From NCBI GenBank assembly GCA_027563935.2, contig CM050449.1, positions 12,786,501 through 12,850,500 of the forward strand: a DNA stretch of 64,000 bases, read 5' to 3'. The notes under the pieces were generated by a model. That model saw only the letters and a list, made by a program, of their open reading frames with translations, searched no databases and had not been told where the DNA came from. Shown piece after piece: positions 1 through 10,808 of this stretch. Made by a program: the position numbers and the translations under genes. Position 1 is the first letter of the stretch. The number at the start of each line of letters is the position of its first letter. This stretch comes from Costus lasius. Taxonomy: Eukaryota > Streptophyta > Magnoliopsida > Zingiberales > Costaceae.

Positions 1-1565
1 ATGATTAACTTTTAATAACAAGTATTCATGATAAGAATTCATACCATAGCCATTTCTAGATGGCGCCTTGGAAGCAAAAACGCAAATGCCTTTTCTCCAA
101 AGATGACGCACACAATGAGAAGGCGACTACTTCCTCGGAGACTTTGTGCTAGCAAATCTTCAAGGAGTCCTTCGTATGGAGGAGATGAGATCTCTTGCGG
201 CTAGGTCGATCAAGCTCTTGCTCCCCTCTTTTGTGTAACCCATTTACCACACGAGAGCGAGAGAATAAAGAGGCGACGAGTGCAACGTTCTCGTTGAACG
301 TGGGAGCGTGGCTTCTAAAAATAGCAAGCCAAAAACTCGCCTCATACTCTCATGCGATCATGCGTTCACTTCAAGTGAACCAATCGCTCCTCTTTGAACC
401 GAGCCATGGTTCAATTGCATTTGGTTCAAAGACCAAATCAAACCAGCCCAAGCCTTTAGTCCAGATCAAATTAAACCCCTAAGGCTTAAGATCTGACCGT
501 TGATCTCTTGATGCTCTTGATCTCACCAATCTAGCATCAATTCTCTCAATCGAAGCTTACCGATCTCAAGCCCTAATCAATCAAACATGATCAGACCAGA
601 TCTCACTTTCAATCAGAGATTAAATCCCTTTAAAACTGAACCTAAATAATTCAGTCCACACGATCTGACTTAAGTAAGCCATATCATCAAATTGTGCGAC
701 CCTGAGGGTTTCCTTTAAATGTCGGTAACGATAACTCACGTTATCACGATCAGTGAGGGGTATCTAGCAACACATCACTGTCTCCCGATATAAAGAAAAG
801 AGTCTTCCAAGACTACACCCAAAACACAGCACAAGTGTGAATCCAACTCACAAGGCATACATGCTTCCTCTGCCACTGGATGTTCTTTATTGGACAAGCC
901 TGTCAAGCTCGTAACTCCAATATGATGAGCATGATTAGATCAGATGAACACAGTCATCTGGGTATGGCCATACACTTTCTCAATCATCTCATCCAGGGGG
1001 CCCCTTTAGAACATCACACTCCTTAAACAAGGAGACGGCAATCCTATGTCTATCACTGGTGCCCTAACCTGATTCAAGCTCACCATCCAAGATAGTCTAT
1101 AATCATTATGTTTCAAATGATATTGAACTACCTCAAAACAATGACAATCATCATTTAGAAACACAAGTGATCTCAAGTCAAAGGAAATGTGCCACTTGTA
1201 CACATACAAGGATCATTCACATTGTGACAAGCAATTGAATATCCTAGTAGGGTCTGTCCAGTACATCCAATGTACCCATGAGTCTACATCTTATTCCATG
1301 CTCGAAGCATCCTATAAGATTAGAGCACATATTAGTCTCAATCATATCAAGGCTGTCTCATGTTCACCAAGATATCTCGACTAAGGACTTTATAGCATGT
1401 CAGCCCAGCTGAACAGCTTTGAGACATTATTCAGAAGTACAATTATTGCAGCAGACAATATAACAACCTGAATAACAACCATGCCTTTATAAACATAAGA
1501 GTTTATACATGATACTGTTACAATCCCAAGGCCTCAAACATTAGCCTTAAGGGCATACCCCAACA
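1..1565 (-). repeat. 3' LTR of Copia-1, partial
   Basis: Bases 1-1565 repeat at 7497-9061 at a constant offset of 7496. The LTR ends in CA on the plus strand at 1565 (TG as the element reads). Its other 100 bp are off the window. Short frames inside it (for example 195-482) recur identically placed in the other LTR and are not genes. The two visible differences from the other copy are near 311 and 356. Confidence 0.95.
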
Positions 1566-1577
1566 ATCTCCCACTTG
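1566..1577 (-). other. Polypurine tract of Copia-1
   Basis: On the minus strand this reads CAAGTGGGAGAT directly before the 3' LTR, the usual place and composition of the plus-strand primer of LTR retrotransposons. Confidence 0.7.
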
Positions 1578-1585
1578 CACTTAAT

Positions 1586-3223
1586 CTAATGGTTGAGAAA
1601 TCTCAAACCCATATTATTACAGTGCTTCTCATGCTTCTGCTGCGCCAGAGGCTTTGTAAGCGGGTCTGCCAGATTGTCATCTGTATGTACCTTGCAGACT
1701 TTGATCTCGCCACGATCTATGATCTCCCTGATCAAGTGAAACCGTCTCTGTATGTGCTTGGACTTCTGGTGCGACCGTGGTTCCTTTGCTTGTGCGATTG
1801 CTCCAGTGTTATCACAGAAGATAACCAAAGGATCTGCACTTGAAGGAACAACACCAAGTTCTCTCACGAACTTACGAATCCACACTGCCTCCTTGGATGC
1901 TTCCGAGGCTGCAACATACTCGGCTTCTGTTGTGGAATCAGCAACAGTTGACTGTTTGAAACTCTTCCACACCACTGCTCCTCCATTCAAGCTAAAAACA
2001 TAGCCTGATTGCGATCGGAAATCATCCTGGTCTGACTGGAACGAAGCGTCAGTATATCCTTCTATACTGAGTTCTTCCTGACCACCATATATCAAGAACA
2101 TATCTTTGGTCCTCCGCAGATATTTTAAAATGTTCTTGACCGCAATCCAGTGCGCCATACCTGGATTACTTTGGAATCGACTGGTCACGCTTAACCCGTA
2201 AGCGACGTCTGGGCGAGTACACAACATCGCATACATAATGGACCCAATAGCCGAAGCATAAGGCGTATTGTCCATTTCATCTTTCTCAGTCTGTGTTTGT
2301 GGACACTGACTCTTCGAAAGATTCAGACCATGTCTGACTGGAAGATATCCTCTTTTAGAATTCTCTAAATGAAATCTCTCCAGGACTTTATCGATGTAAG
2401 TACTCTGGCACAGCCCGAGAAGCCTCTTAGATCTATCCCTGTAGATCTTCACACCTAATACATAGGCTGCTTCTCCAAGATCTTTCATTTGGAAACATTT
2501 CCTTAACCATGCTTTAACAGCATGCATTTCGGGAATGTCATTTCCAATGATCAAGATATCATCGACGTAGAGGACTAAGATAGTAATCACGCTCCCACTA
2601 AACCTCTTATATACACACGGGTCATCTTCGTTCTTGATAAAACCAAATTCACTGATTGATTCATCAAAACGAATATTCCAGCTTCTAGATGCTTGTTTAA
2701 GTCCATAAATGGACTTCTTTAACTTGTATATTTTATGACGATCTGATGGATTAGTGAAACCTTCGGGTTGTGTCATATACACATCATCATCCAGATTTCC
2801 ATTCAGGAAAGCCGTCTTCACATCCATTTGCCAAATCTCATAATCATAATATGCTGCTATCGCGAAAAGAATCCGAATAGACTTAAACATGGCTACAGGT
2901 GAGAAAGTTTCATCATAATCTATCCCGTAGATTTGTTTGAAACCTTTCGCAACTAGCCTGCCTTTATAGGTAACCACGTTACCATCCATGTCAATCTTCT
3001 TCTTGAAGATCCATTTACAGCCTATAGGGATAACTCCCGGAGGCGGATCAACCAAATCCCAGACTTGGTTATCTGACATGGAGTCCATCTCGGCGCGCAT
3101 AGCCTCAAGCCATCTCGCTGACTCCGGTCCACTGACCGCATCCGCATAAGTGAGGGGTTCATCATTATCAATGATGTAGACTCCGTCATAGCGCTCAGGC
3201 TGTCGACGGATCCTTCCCGATCT
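1586..3223 (-). pseudogene. Copia-1 reverse transcriptase and RNase H part of the polyprotein
   Basis: This frame continues in phase from the gag-integrase frame beyond a single TGA at 3224-3226. It opens with the conserved linker just before the RT, then the Ty1-copia RT core with WQMDVKTAFLNG and the catalytic YVDD box (LYVDDILIIGND), and ends in RNase H with EGYTDASFQSD and DSTTEAEYVA. The most downstream part carries the usual ADPLTKPL ending. All active-site residues I can see are retained. The first ATG of the isolated frame (3100) is internal and unlikely to be a real start. The enzyme copies the element RNA into cDNA in virus-like particles. The stop before it should prevent its production unless it is read through. 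Confidence 0.9.
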
Positions 3224-5470
3224 TCACGGTTCCCGTGATATCTGAGCCTCAGGTTGTTCAATAACCTGATCCACCGGCTCAGGCTCATCCAACTGTGCTT
3301 GACTACTTTGTCCTTCCTCTGGATTCTCATCCAGCTTTATTTCTCTCCCACTGGCCTCTTGCAGAAGAAACTCCTTCTCAAGAAATATGGCCGTCCGAGC
3401 AACAAATACCTTGTTCTCTTTGGGATCGAAGAAATAATAACCCTTAGTTTCCTTAGGGTAACCGACAAAGATACATTTGTCAGATCTGCTCTCTAGTTTC
3501 CCAGAGGCGAGCTTTTTGACATAAGCCTCGCAGCCCCAGATCCTGATAAATGTCAAGCTCGGCTGTTTCCCATACCATAACTCATATGGCGTCTTTGAAA
3601 CTGCCTTGGATGACACTCGGTTTAGTACCTTTGCAGCTGTCTCCAGTGCAAATCCCCAAAAGGAGTAAGGTAGAGTAGCCTGACTTATCATAGAACGAAC
3701 CATATCAAGTAACGTTCTATTTCTCCTCTCGGACACACCATTCCATTGCGGTGTTCCTGGCGGAGTGAGCTGTGAGATAATCCCACACTCCTTCAGATAG
3801 TCAGTAAACGCATGACTCAAGTATTCTCCACCTCGATCAGAACGAAGTGCCTTGATATTTCGGCCTAGCTGATTTTGTACTTCATTCTTGAACTCTTTGA
3901 ACTTGTCAAAAGATTCACTTTTATGTCTCATCAGATAGACATACCCATACCTACTGAAATCATCAGTAAAGGTAATGAAGTACTGATAGCCACCTCTGGC
4001 ATGTTTACTAAATGGCCCACACACATCACTGTGTATAAGGTCAAGTAAACCTGAAGCCCTTTGACCTTTGTTAGGAAAAGGTGACTTCGTCATTTTACCC
4101 ATTAAACAAGCCTTGCATGTATCAATCTCCTCACAGGAGAATGATCCCAGCAGTCCATGATCATGCAACCGCTTAATGCGCTTCTTGTTAATATGGCTTA
4201 AACGACTATGCCATAGCAAGGTGCTGTCATCAGCATACTTGGCTTTCTTATTATCAATGTTTTGTATAGAACATTCCATGTCCAACATGAATAACCCATT
4301 GTTAATTAAACCAATAGCATAAACAATATTATCAAAAGATAAAACACACTTTGAAATATTGCATTCAAAGGAAAACCCTTTCCTGACAAGAGCAGGAATG
4401 GAGATAATATTTTTAGTAATGCTGGGAACAAAGTAACAATTGTTCAGTTCTAATGCAAGCCCAGATGGCAAAGAGATGAAATAGTCTCCTACAGCAACAG
4501 CAGCAACCCGTGCCTCGTTTCCAACTCGTAGGTCCACCTCATGTTGTCCCACCTGTCTTCTTCTCTTGAGTTCCTGTACATTTGAACAAATGTGAACTCC
4601 ACATGCAGTGTCCAACACCCATGATATAGAAGAAGATGATAACATGACTTCAGTCACGAATATACCTGAGCCAGTAGCGATGCTTCCCCTCTTATCTCCT
4701 TGGAGCGCTTTACAGTCCTTTTTCCAGTGACCCAGCTGGCCACAATGGAAACATCTGTATTCCTTTGACCGCTTAACCTTCTGCTTCAGAGCCTTGCTGT
4801 AACTCTTGACAGGGGTCTTGCCCTTCTTCCCCTTCTTCTTGTTCCTAGAAGGAACCATTAAGACAGAGGTTGAAGGCTTTCCCTTCAGAGTCTCCTCAGT
4901 AGTCAATAGCATATTCAGCAGCTCTGCCGGAGTACAATCGATTTTGTTCATATTAAAGTTAATGATGAACGCATCGAAAGAGGGCGGGAGAGACTGCAGA
5001 ATAATGTCTACAGCAAGCTCCTGGTTGATGGTATGCCCCAGTTTCTCTAGAGCCTCCTTGTGCCCAATCATCTTGAGCACGTGAGCTCCCACTGGGCTCC
5101 CTTCAGCCAGTTTGCTCTGAAAGAAAAGCTTTGTCAGATTATAGTGTTCTGTCCTCGCCTGTGCAGCATACAGCATCTTGAGGTTTGCTATCATGTCTAT
5201 AGCAGACATATCCTCATGCTGACGCTGCAGCGGTGGCGTCATAGACGCTAGCATCAGGCAAGCGACATCAATGCTATCATTGACGTGCTTTTCATAAGCT
5301 TCCCGAACCGCCCTTGCGGCGTTCGGAGCGGGCTGAGGCGGTATCGCCGTCTCGAGGACATACAGTTTCCTCTCTGCCTTAAGAACAATCTTAAGGTGTC
5401 CGAACCAGTCTGAGAAGTTTGGCCCAGCAAACTTCTCCCTTTCCAGTAGGGATCGCACATTGAAGCTCAT
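3224..5470 (-). CDS. Copia-1 Gag, protease and integrase
   Basis: A 748-residue frame. Residues 1-230 are a Ty1-copia Gag of the UBN2 type. A CX2CX4HX4C zinc knuckle (CFHCGQLGHWKKDC) is at 240-253. The aspartic protease motif WVLDTACG is near 284-291. Then come the pre-integrase HHCC zinc region (LWHSRLSHIN to CKACLMGK) and the DDE integrase core, with D in HSDVCGPF, D in RSDRGGEY and E in GVSERRNRTL. The frame stops at a TGA just before the RT part. The codon sits in the linker between integrase and RT, where a C-to-T change of an Arg codon would create it. The product would package and integrate element DNA but lack its own RT. Confidence 0.92.
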   Translation of the reverse strand: MSFNVRSLLEREKFAGPNFSDWFGHLKIVLKAERKLYVLETAIPPQPAPNAARAVREAYEKHVNDSIDVACLMLASMTPPLQRQHEDMSAIDMIANLKMLYAAQARTEHYNLTKLFFQSKLAEGSPVGAHVLKMIGHKEALEKLGHTINQELAVDIILQSLPPSFDAFIINFNMNKIDCTPAELLNMLLTTEETLKGKPSTSVLMVPSRNKKKGKKGKTPVKSYSKALKQKVKRSKEYRCFHCGQLGHWKKDCKALQGDKRGSIATGSGIFVTEVMLSSSSISWVLDTACGVHICSNVQELKRRRQVGQHEVDLRVGNEARVAAVAVGDYFISLPSGLALELNNCYFVPSITKNIISIPALVRKGFSFECNISKCVLSFDNIVYAIGLINNGLFMLDMECSIQNIDNKKAKYADDSTLLWHSRLSHINKKRIKRLHDHGLLGSFSCEEIDTCKACLMGKMTKSPFPNKGQRASGLLDLIHSDVCGPFSKHARGGYQYFITFTDDFSRYGYVYLMRHKSESFDKFKEFKNEVQNQLGRNIKALRSDRGGEYLSHAFTDYLKECGIISQLTPPGTPQWNGVSERRNRTLLDMVRSMISQATLPYSFWGFALETAAKVLNRVSSKAVSKTPYELWYGKQPSLTFIRIWGCEAYVKKLASGKLESRSDKCIFVGYPKETKGYYFFDPKENKVFVARTAIFLEKEFLLQEASGREIKLDENPEEGQSSQAQLDEPEPVDQVIEQPEAQISREP

Positions 5471-7381
5471 GGTGTTCGTTGCTGCAGGAATCTACAACAA
5501 TGCAAGAACAGCAAGGTCAGTATCAATGTAAAGAATTTATTCAGGACTTAAGAATGATTCTTTTTCTCACTATTTTATCTGGCTGAAAAATCCAGCAAAA
5601 CAGCCCGAAAGAGTAGAACTCTTTTAGTGAGATGGGATCCAGATTTCATACTTGGTCTCCGCGTCCCGCTCAGGCGAGATAAGATGCACAGAGAGTACAA
5701 GCACTAATCTCTGGTAGGCTTTCCCAGCCAATCGCCAACCCGTGCGATTCCCCTTCATCTGGCCAATCCAGCAGACTGTGCCAACTGAGTTGGTACAACA
5801 CAATCTCTGACCCCACAGATGGCTGCCTCCATGCGCTACCATATGCGCCACATATGTAGTCTACATGGTCAAGCTGACCCGACCTACTCCCTGGACCACC
5901 ACGTGCTATGCTGAGCAACGAGAAGCGATAAATCCCTTCTCTATAACACGCAGGTGTAATCCCGCACCGTCTGAAGATAGATGGACGTGCCCACTGAGTG
6001 GGTACAACACGGCTCCAACGATAATCAGAACAGTGAGGTTTCGCGTCAGAAGGCATACGAGCTTGATATTTTAGCGTTGGATTTTAACGGTCTTTTATCT
6101 TCTTCACTATCATGTATTTCCTATGGTGATAACAGAAGATAAATAAATCATGCTGTTCTACTTATTTAAGCAATAAAAGAAAGCATGGATCTTATGTGGT
6201 AAAAGCCCATAGCCTAAGTAAGACCTTAATTAACTTAAGTCTTCACTTGCTTTTCTTCATGGGTCTTTTGCTGCTCATCTGGCCCAAACCAGGGCCCAAG
6301 CGCCATCTGCAGCTTAGGTGCGCCTACCAGGGAAAATGCGCCTAGTCCTAGAGTCGAACCCTGGACCTCCCACCTGGTCAAGCCTCTGCTGCAAGCGCCT
6401 TTGCCAAGTGTGCTCTGTCCTCTTGTCTGATTAACTTACAAATTAATCTATCTAGACAAGATTGACACGCAGGTCAATTACATTTTATAAATTAAATACA
6501 ATGTGATACGCAGATCACAATAAATAATTTACAACTTTAATTTCCAGGCACGCAGGCCCCAGTACAGCACACAATTAAACGGGCAGCCCACATAAGATGA
6601 AATAAATAAGCAAATGGCATCAAATTTCATGTGATCCAATCAGGAAAATAAAATTTTGAAAAACCCCATTGGCATCAATTTTAATTTCCTTATTTGCCCT
6701 GCTGCCTTACAACGGTCCATTAATAGGGATCCACTCATCAATCTAGTCAGATCCATTGCCCTTGCATGCACCAAGTCCTAACTGACTTGAGTCGACCAAA
6801 TGGTCAACCATGCATGCGCCTAGGGCTGAACGACCACAATGAGGTCTGGCAGGCGGGTGTGACCCCGGGCCTAACTCATGTGCGTTCATAGGGTGTCTCA
6901 ACCAGACATCGCTACACGCCGTCTGCAGTCGACCTATAGCCATCTCAGGCTTGCACTAAGGTGCTATCTGGTCGACCCATCTAGGCTGTCAGATAGTCTG
7001 ATCAGACAGTTTGGATCTATTTAGAAGATGACTTCAACCCTAATAACCCGTCTAAGGGTTTAAAGCAGGCGCTAGTTAGATCTAATGTGAGTCGCGCAAG
7101 AGTTTTGTTGTTTTAGAAAAACCAAAGCATGCGCCAACTAAAGGAAACAAATATTGAGTTTCGACATGCTGAAAGCATCATGTAAACTTTCGCATAAACT
7201 ATAGATCTAACCCATAAGCGCAACCAAAGAAACATCATTCATGCGCCACAAATAACTAAACATGCATCAAGACAAGCATGTAAAAATTTCGCATGAAGAT
7301 AACCCTAGGTCTATTCAGCTTGCGCAAACATGGATCACAATACATAACATAAAGTAATCATATGAATCATGCATCAAACAT
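5471..7381 (-). other. Leader of Copia-1 between primer site and gag
   Basis: About 1.9 kb without a convincing coding frame. The small open frames here (for example 5670-6056) have no recognisable motif. The stretch 6301-6425 holds a tRNA-like B-box sequence on the minus strand (see findings). This is an untranslated leader, longer than in most copia elements. Confidence 0.7.
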
Positions 7382-7394
7382 GGCTCTGATACCA
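7382..7394 (-). other. Primer binding site of Copia-1 (initiator Met tRNA)
   Basis: The minus strand reads TGGTATCAGAGCC two bases inside the 5' LTR, the standard match to the 3' end of plant initiator methionine tRNA used by most plant copia elements. Confidence 0.9.
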
Positions 7395-7396
7395 AT

Positions 7397-9061
7397 TGTA
7401 AAGTCCCTTGTAAGTAAGGGGGGCGAAACCCTAAGGTGGCGCAAACATAATATGGGCAGCGGATGCTAGGGTTTCATAGGATCGAAAACATGTCACATGA
7501 TTAACTTTTAATAACAAGTATTCATGATAAGAATTCATACCATAGCCATTTCTAGATGGCGCCTTGGAAGCAAAAACGCAAATGCCTTTTCTCCAAAGAT
7601 GACGCACACAATGAGAAGGCGACTACTTCCTCGGAGACTTTGTGCTAGCAAATCTTCAAGGAGTCCTTCGTATGGAGGAGATGAGATCTCTTGCGGCTAG
7701 GTCGATCAAGCTCTTGCTCCCCTCTTTTGTGTAACCCATTTACCACACGAGAGCGAGAGAATAAAGAGGCGACGAGTGCAACGTTCTCGTTGAACGTGGG
7801 AGCGTGGCTTCAAAAAATAGCAAGCCAAAAACTCGCCTCATACTCTCATACGATCATGCGTTCACTTCAAGTGAACCAATCGCTCCTCTTTGAACCGAGC
7901 CATGGTTCAATTGCATTTGGTTCAAAGACCAAATCAAACCAGCCCAAGCCTTTAGTCCAGATCAAATTAAACCCCTAAGGCTTAAGATCTGACCGTTGAT
8001 CTCTTGATGCTCTTGATCTCACCAATCTAGCATCAATTCTCTCAATCGAAGCTTACCGATCTCAAGCCCTAATCAATCAAACATGATCAGACCAGATCTC
8101 ACTTTCAATCAGAGATTAAATCCCTTTAAAACTGAACCTAAATAATTCAGTCCACACGATCTGACTTAAGTAAGCCATATCATCAAATTGTGCGACCCTG
8201 AGGGTTTCCTTTAAATGTCGGTAACGATAACTCACGTTATCACGATCAGTGAGGGGTATCTAGCAACACATCACTGTCTCCCGATATAAAGAAAAGAGTC
8301 TTCCAAGACTACACCCAAAACACAGCACAAGTGTGAATCCAACTCACAAGGCATACATGCTTCCTCTGCCACTGGATGTTCTTTATTGGACAAGCCTGTC
8401 AAGCTCGTAACTCCAATATGATGAGCATGATTAGATCAGATGAACACAGTCATCTGGGTATGGCCATACACTTTCTCAATCATCTCATCCAGGGGGCCCC
8501 TTTAGAACATCACACTCCTTAAACAAGGAGACGGCAATCCTATGTCTATCACTGGTGCCCTAACCTGATTCAAGCTCACCATCCAAGATAGTCTATAATC
8601 ATTATGTTTCAAATGATATTGAACTACCTCAAAACAATGACAATCATCATTTAGAAACACAAGTGATCTCAAGTCAAAGGAAATGTGCCACTTGTACACA
8701 TACAAGGATCATTCACATTGTGACAAGCAATTGAATATCCTAGTAGGGTCTGTCCAGTACATCCAATGTACCCATGAGTCTACATCTTATTCCATGCTCG
8801 AAGCATCCTATAAGATTAGAGCACATATTAGTCTCAATCATATCAAGGCTGTCTCATGTTCACCAAGATATCTCGACTAAGGACTTTATAGCATGTCAGC
8901 CCAGCTGAACAGCTTTGAGACATTATTCAGAAGTACAATTATTGCAGCAGACAATATAACAACCTGAATAACAACCATGCCTTTATAAACATAAGAGTTT
9001 ATACATGATACTGTTACAATCCCAAGGCCTCAAACATTAGCCTTAAGGGCATACCCCAACA
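7397..9061 (-). repeat. 5' LTR of Copia-1, complete (1665 bp)
   Basis: The full LTR is bounded on the plus strand by TGTAAAG at 7397 and CCCAACA at 9061, giving TG and CA ends. It is almost identical to bases 1-1565. It should carry the element promoter on the minus strand; I cannot place the start site. Confidence 0.95.
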
Positions 9062-9589
9062 CATATTTGCTGTGAAATAGTCACGGGTGAACCCAGCGGG
9101 GTTCACCAGGTAGTGAAGTCCTAGGCGATTTCCTGCGCATAAATCTCCAGGTAGAATTACGGGTGAACCCCACGAGGTTCACCTGGCCGTGATGTGTGCG
9201 GCAATTCTCAAACATCTTCACTTCATCGGTGAACCCCGCCGAGTTCACCAGGCCGTAATGCGTGCGCAGAATTCATCCTTCGGAGAGATCACGGGTGAAC
9301 CCCACGAGGTTCACCTGGCCGTGAAGTCCAGAAAAGGCTCCGATTGAACCCAAATTTTATGGGCAGCTTCGTCTTCTCATAAGGAATCACCTCATGCTCT
9401 TAGATTCTTCAAAAAGACCTCAAAATTGGGTGATTTTACCTGAAATTCAATATGATAGATGGAAAGTGAAGATTCTGAAGTTTTTAACTAAATAAGCCTT
9501 AAAGGAGTATAAAAACATTCAAATAGGCTTAAATTCATCATGGAATAATAGTAAAAATCACTATTAAAATGCATGGTGTCAAATACTCA
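9062..9589 (-). repeat. 3' LTR of Athila-like element, partial
   Basis: It matches 16669-17153 through 9556 and continues 33 bases further to AATACTCA at 9589, a CA end. Its other part lies left of Copia-1, outside the window. It contains four copies of a GGTGAACCC/GGGTTCACC inverted repeat. Confidence 0.85.
9078..9330. repeat. Array of nested inverted repeats in the left LTR
   Basis: Four units, each an inner stem GGTGAACCC with GGGTTCACC around 4-5 loop bases. In several, an outer stem TCACGG with CCGTGA encloses it. Units are 45-75 bp apart and start near 9083, 9149, 9219 and 9293. Confidence 0.85.
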
Positions 9590-10808
9590 TTGACTTAAAT
9601 CTTTGCTTGTCCTCAAGCAATAAAATAAGTTGAAATACATGCTTGGTACACAAATAATCTTTTGTGTTGAAGTTCGCACCCGAGTTTGGAAAAATACCTT
9701 TTAGCAATCCAAGATCTAATCAGAAGAAATCAACTAAAAGGAGTGTCTTAAGCATTCACCAGTTTTGTCCCACAGTTTCTAGATATCAAACGATTCAGAA
9801 AGCAATAAACATGAGATTCAATCAAGCAAACACAACACTCATTTCATTCTTATCCATCCAATTCATAATGTTGGGGTTAACTCAAATGTTTTATTTAGGA
9901 TACAAAACTCTGATCTTTGCATTAGACTTCAACTCATATCCTTAGGTACCATTGCCAATTTTTTGCAATGCCAAGTAGAGGAGTCTTTTTATTTCAATTC
10001 TCACTTCTTAGATTTCAACTCATGTCCTTTGGTACCACTGCCCATTTTTCGCAGTACCAAGTAGAGGAATCTAAGTGTGATGATTTTTTTTTATATATAA
10101 CAGAAGTTAACACATTCTTTCTTTTAACAAATGAAGTGTTTCCCCAATAATAGAAAGGAATTCAAAGTTTGAACAGAGATTTTGCATCATAATATGAATC
10201 GAATATAAATTGCAAACCAAAATCAATTGAAGAATCATGAAAATGTTTGACCCACTATATGAACATCATAAAATCAATCCGTTTAGAAAATTTCTAATTC
10301 AAAGAACATATGGACATGACTATTGAGTAAATTTCTAACAAATACTATATTCAACATGTCTCGATAAATTCTAACCAATCATGCATTTGACTTTAAGAAT
10401 TTTGCAAAGCTATCATTGGACAAGACTAGCATGAAAAGTCAATAAAAGTTTTCATCACAAGATATGCAATATAAGCCTTAAAAATGATCATCATGAAAGC
10501 GCATAGATCCACACGTCATTCATCATGCAAAGAGAGTTATAGCATAGCACTAGAATGGAAAACAGGTGGTCCGAATATCTGTTATACACTGCAAAAAGTG
10601 TGGGGCCTGAAGATGTGGACCAGGCCCACGAATAGTGGCATATATGATACAATGCCAATATCAAAATATCCATTATAGAGTAGCAAAACAAAGCCATAAA
10701 GAAGAAGCTGGAGTCAAGGCAGCTCGCCCGCTCTAGAATATTGCATAGTCCTCTATGCAATGTCGTATATGCGAGAGGAGAAGGTGGCGGTGTCGAGTCT
10801 GGATGGAG
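9590..10808 (-). other. 3' untranslated region of Athila-like element
   Basis: Non-coding stretch between ORF-1 and the LTR. On the minus strand a GAGGACAAGCAAAG motif precedes the LTR, where Athila elements carry the purine tract. A degenerate direct repeat of about 75 bp (9935-10065) contains TAGGTACCATTGCC and TTGGTACCACTGCC. No coding frame is convincing. Confidence 0.65.

Larger units (their letters stand above)
1..9061 (-). mobile_element. Copia-1: young Ty1-copia LTR retrotransposon, cut by window start
   Basis: The element is read on the minus strand. Its 5' LTR is at 7397-9061, followed leftward by a primer binding site, a 1.9-kb leader, gag, protease, integrase, reverse transcriptase and RNase H, a purine tract and the 3' LTR (1-1565). 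The integrase-before-RT order defines Ty1-copia. About 100 bp of the 3' LTR lie beyond the window start. I saw only two mismatches between the LTRs over 1565 bp, so insertion is recent. It interrupts the left LTR of the Athila-like element: bases after 9061 continue the sequence found uninterrupted from 16669. The 5-bp target duplication should begin CATAT (9062-9066); its partner is outside the window. Confidence 0.95.

Noticed and set aside
195..482. 95-codon frame repeated at 7691-7978
   Set aside because: The two copies are in the two LTRs of Copia-1; duplication is explained by the element and no domain is seen.
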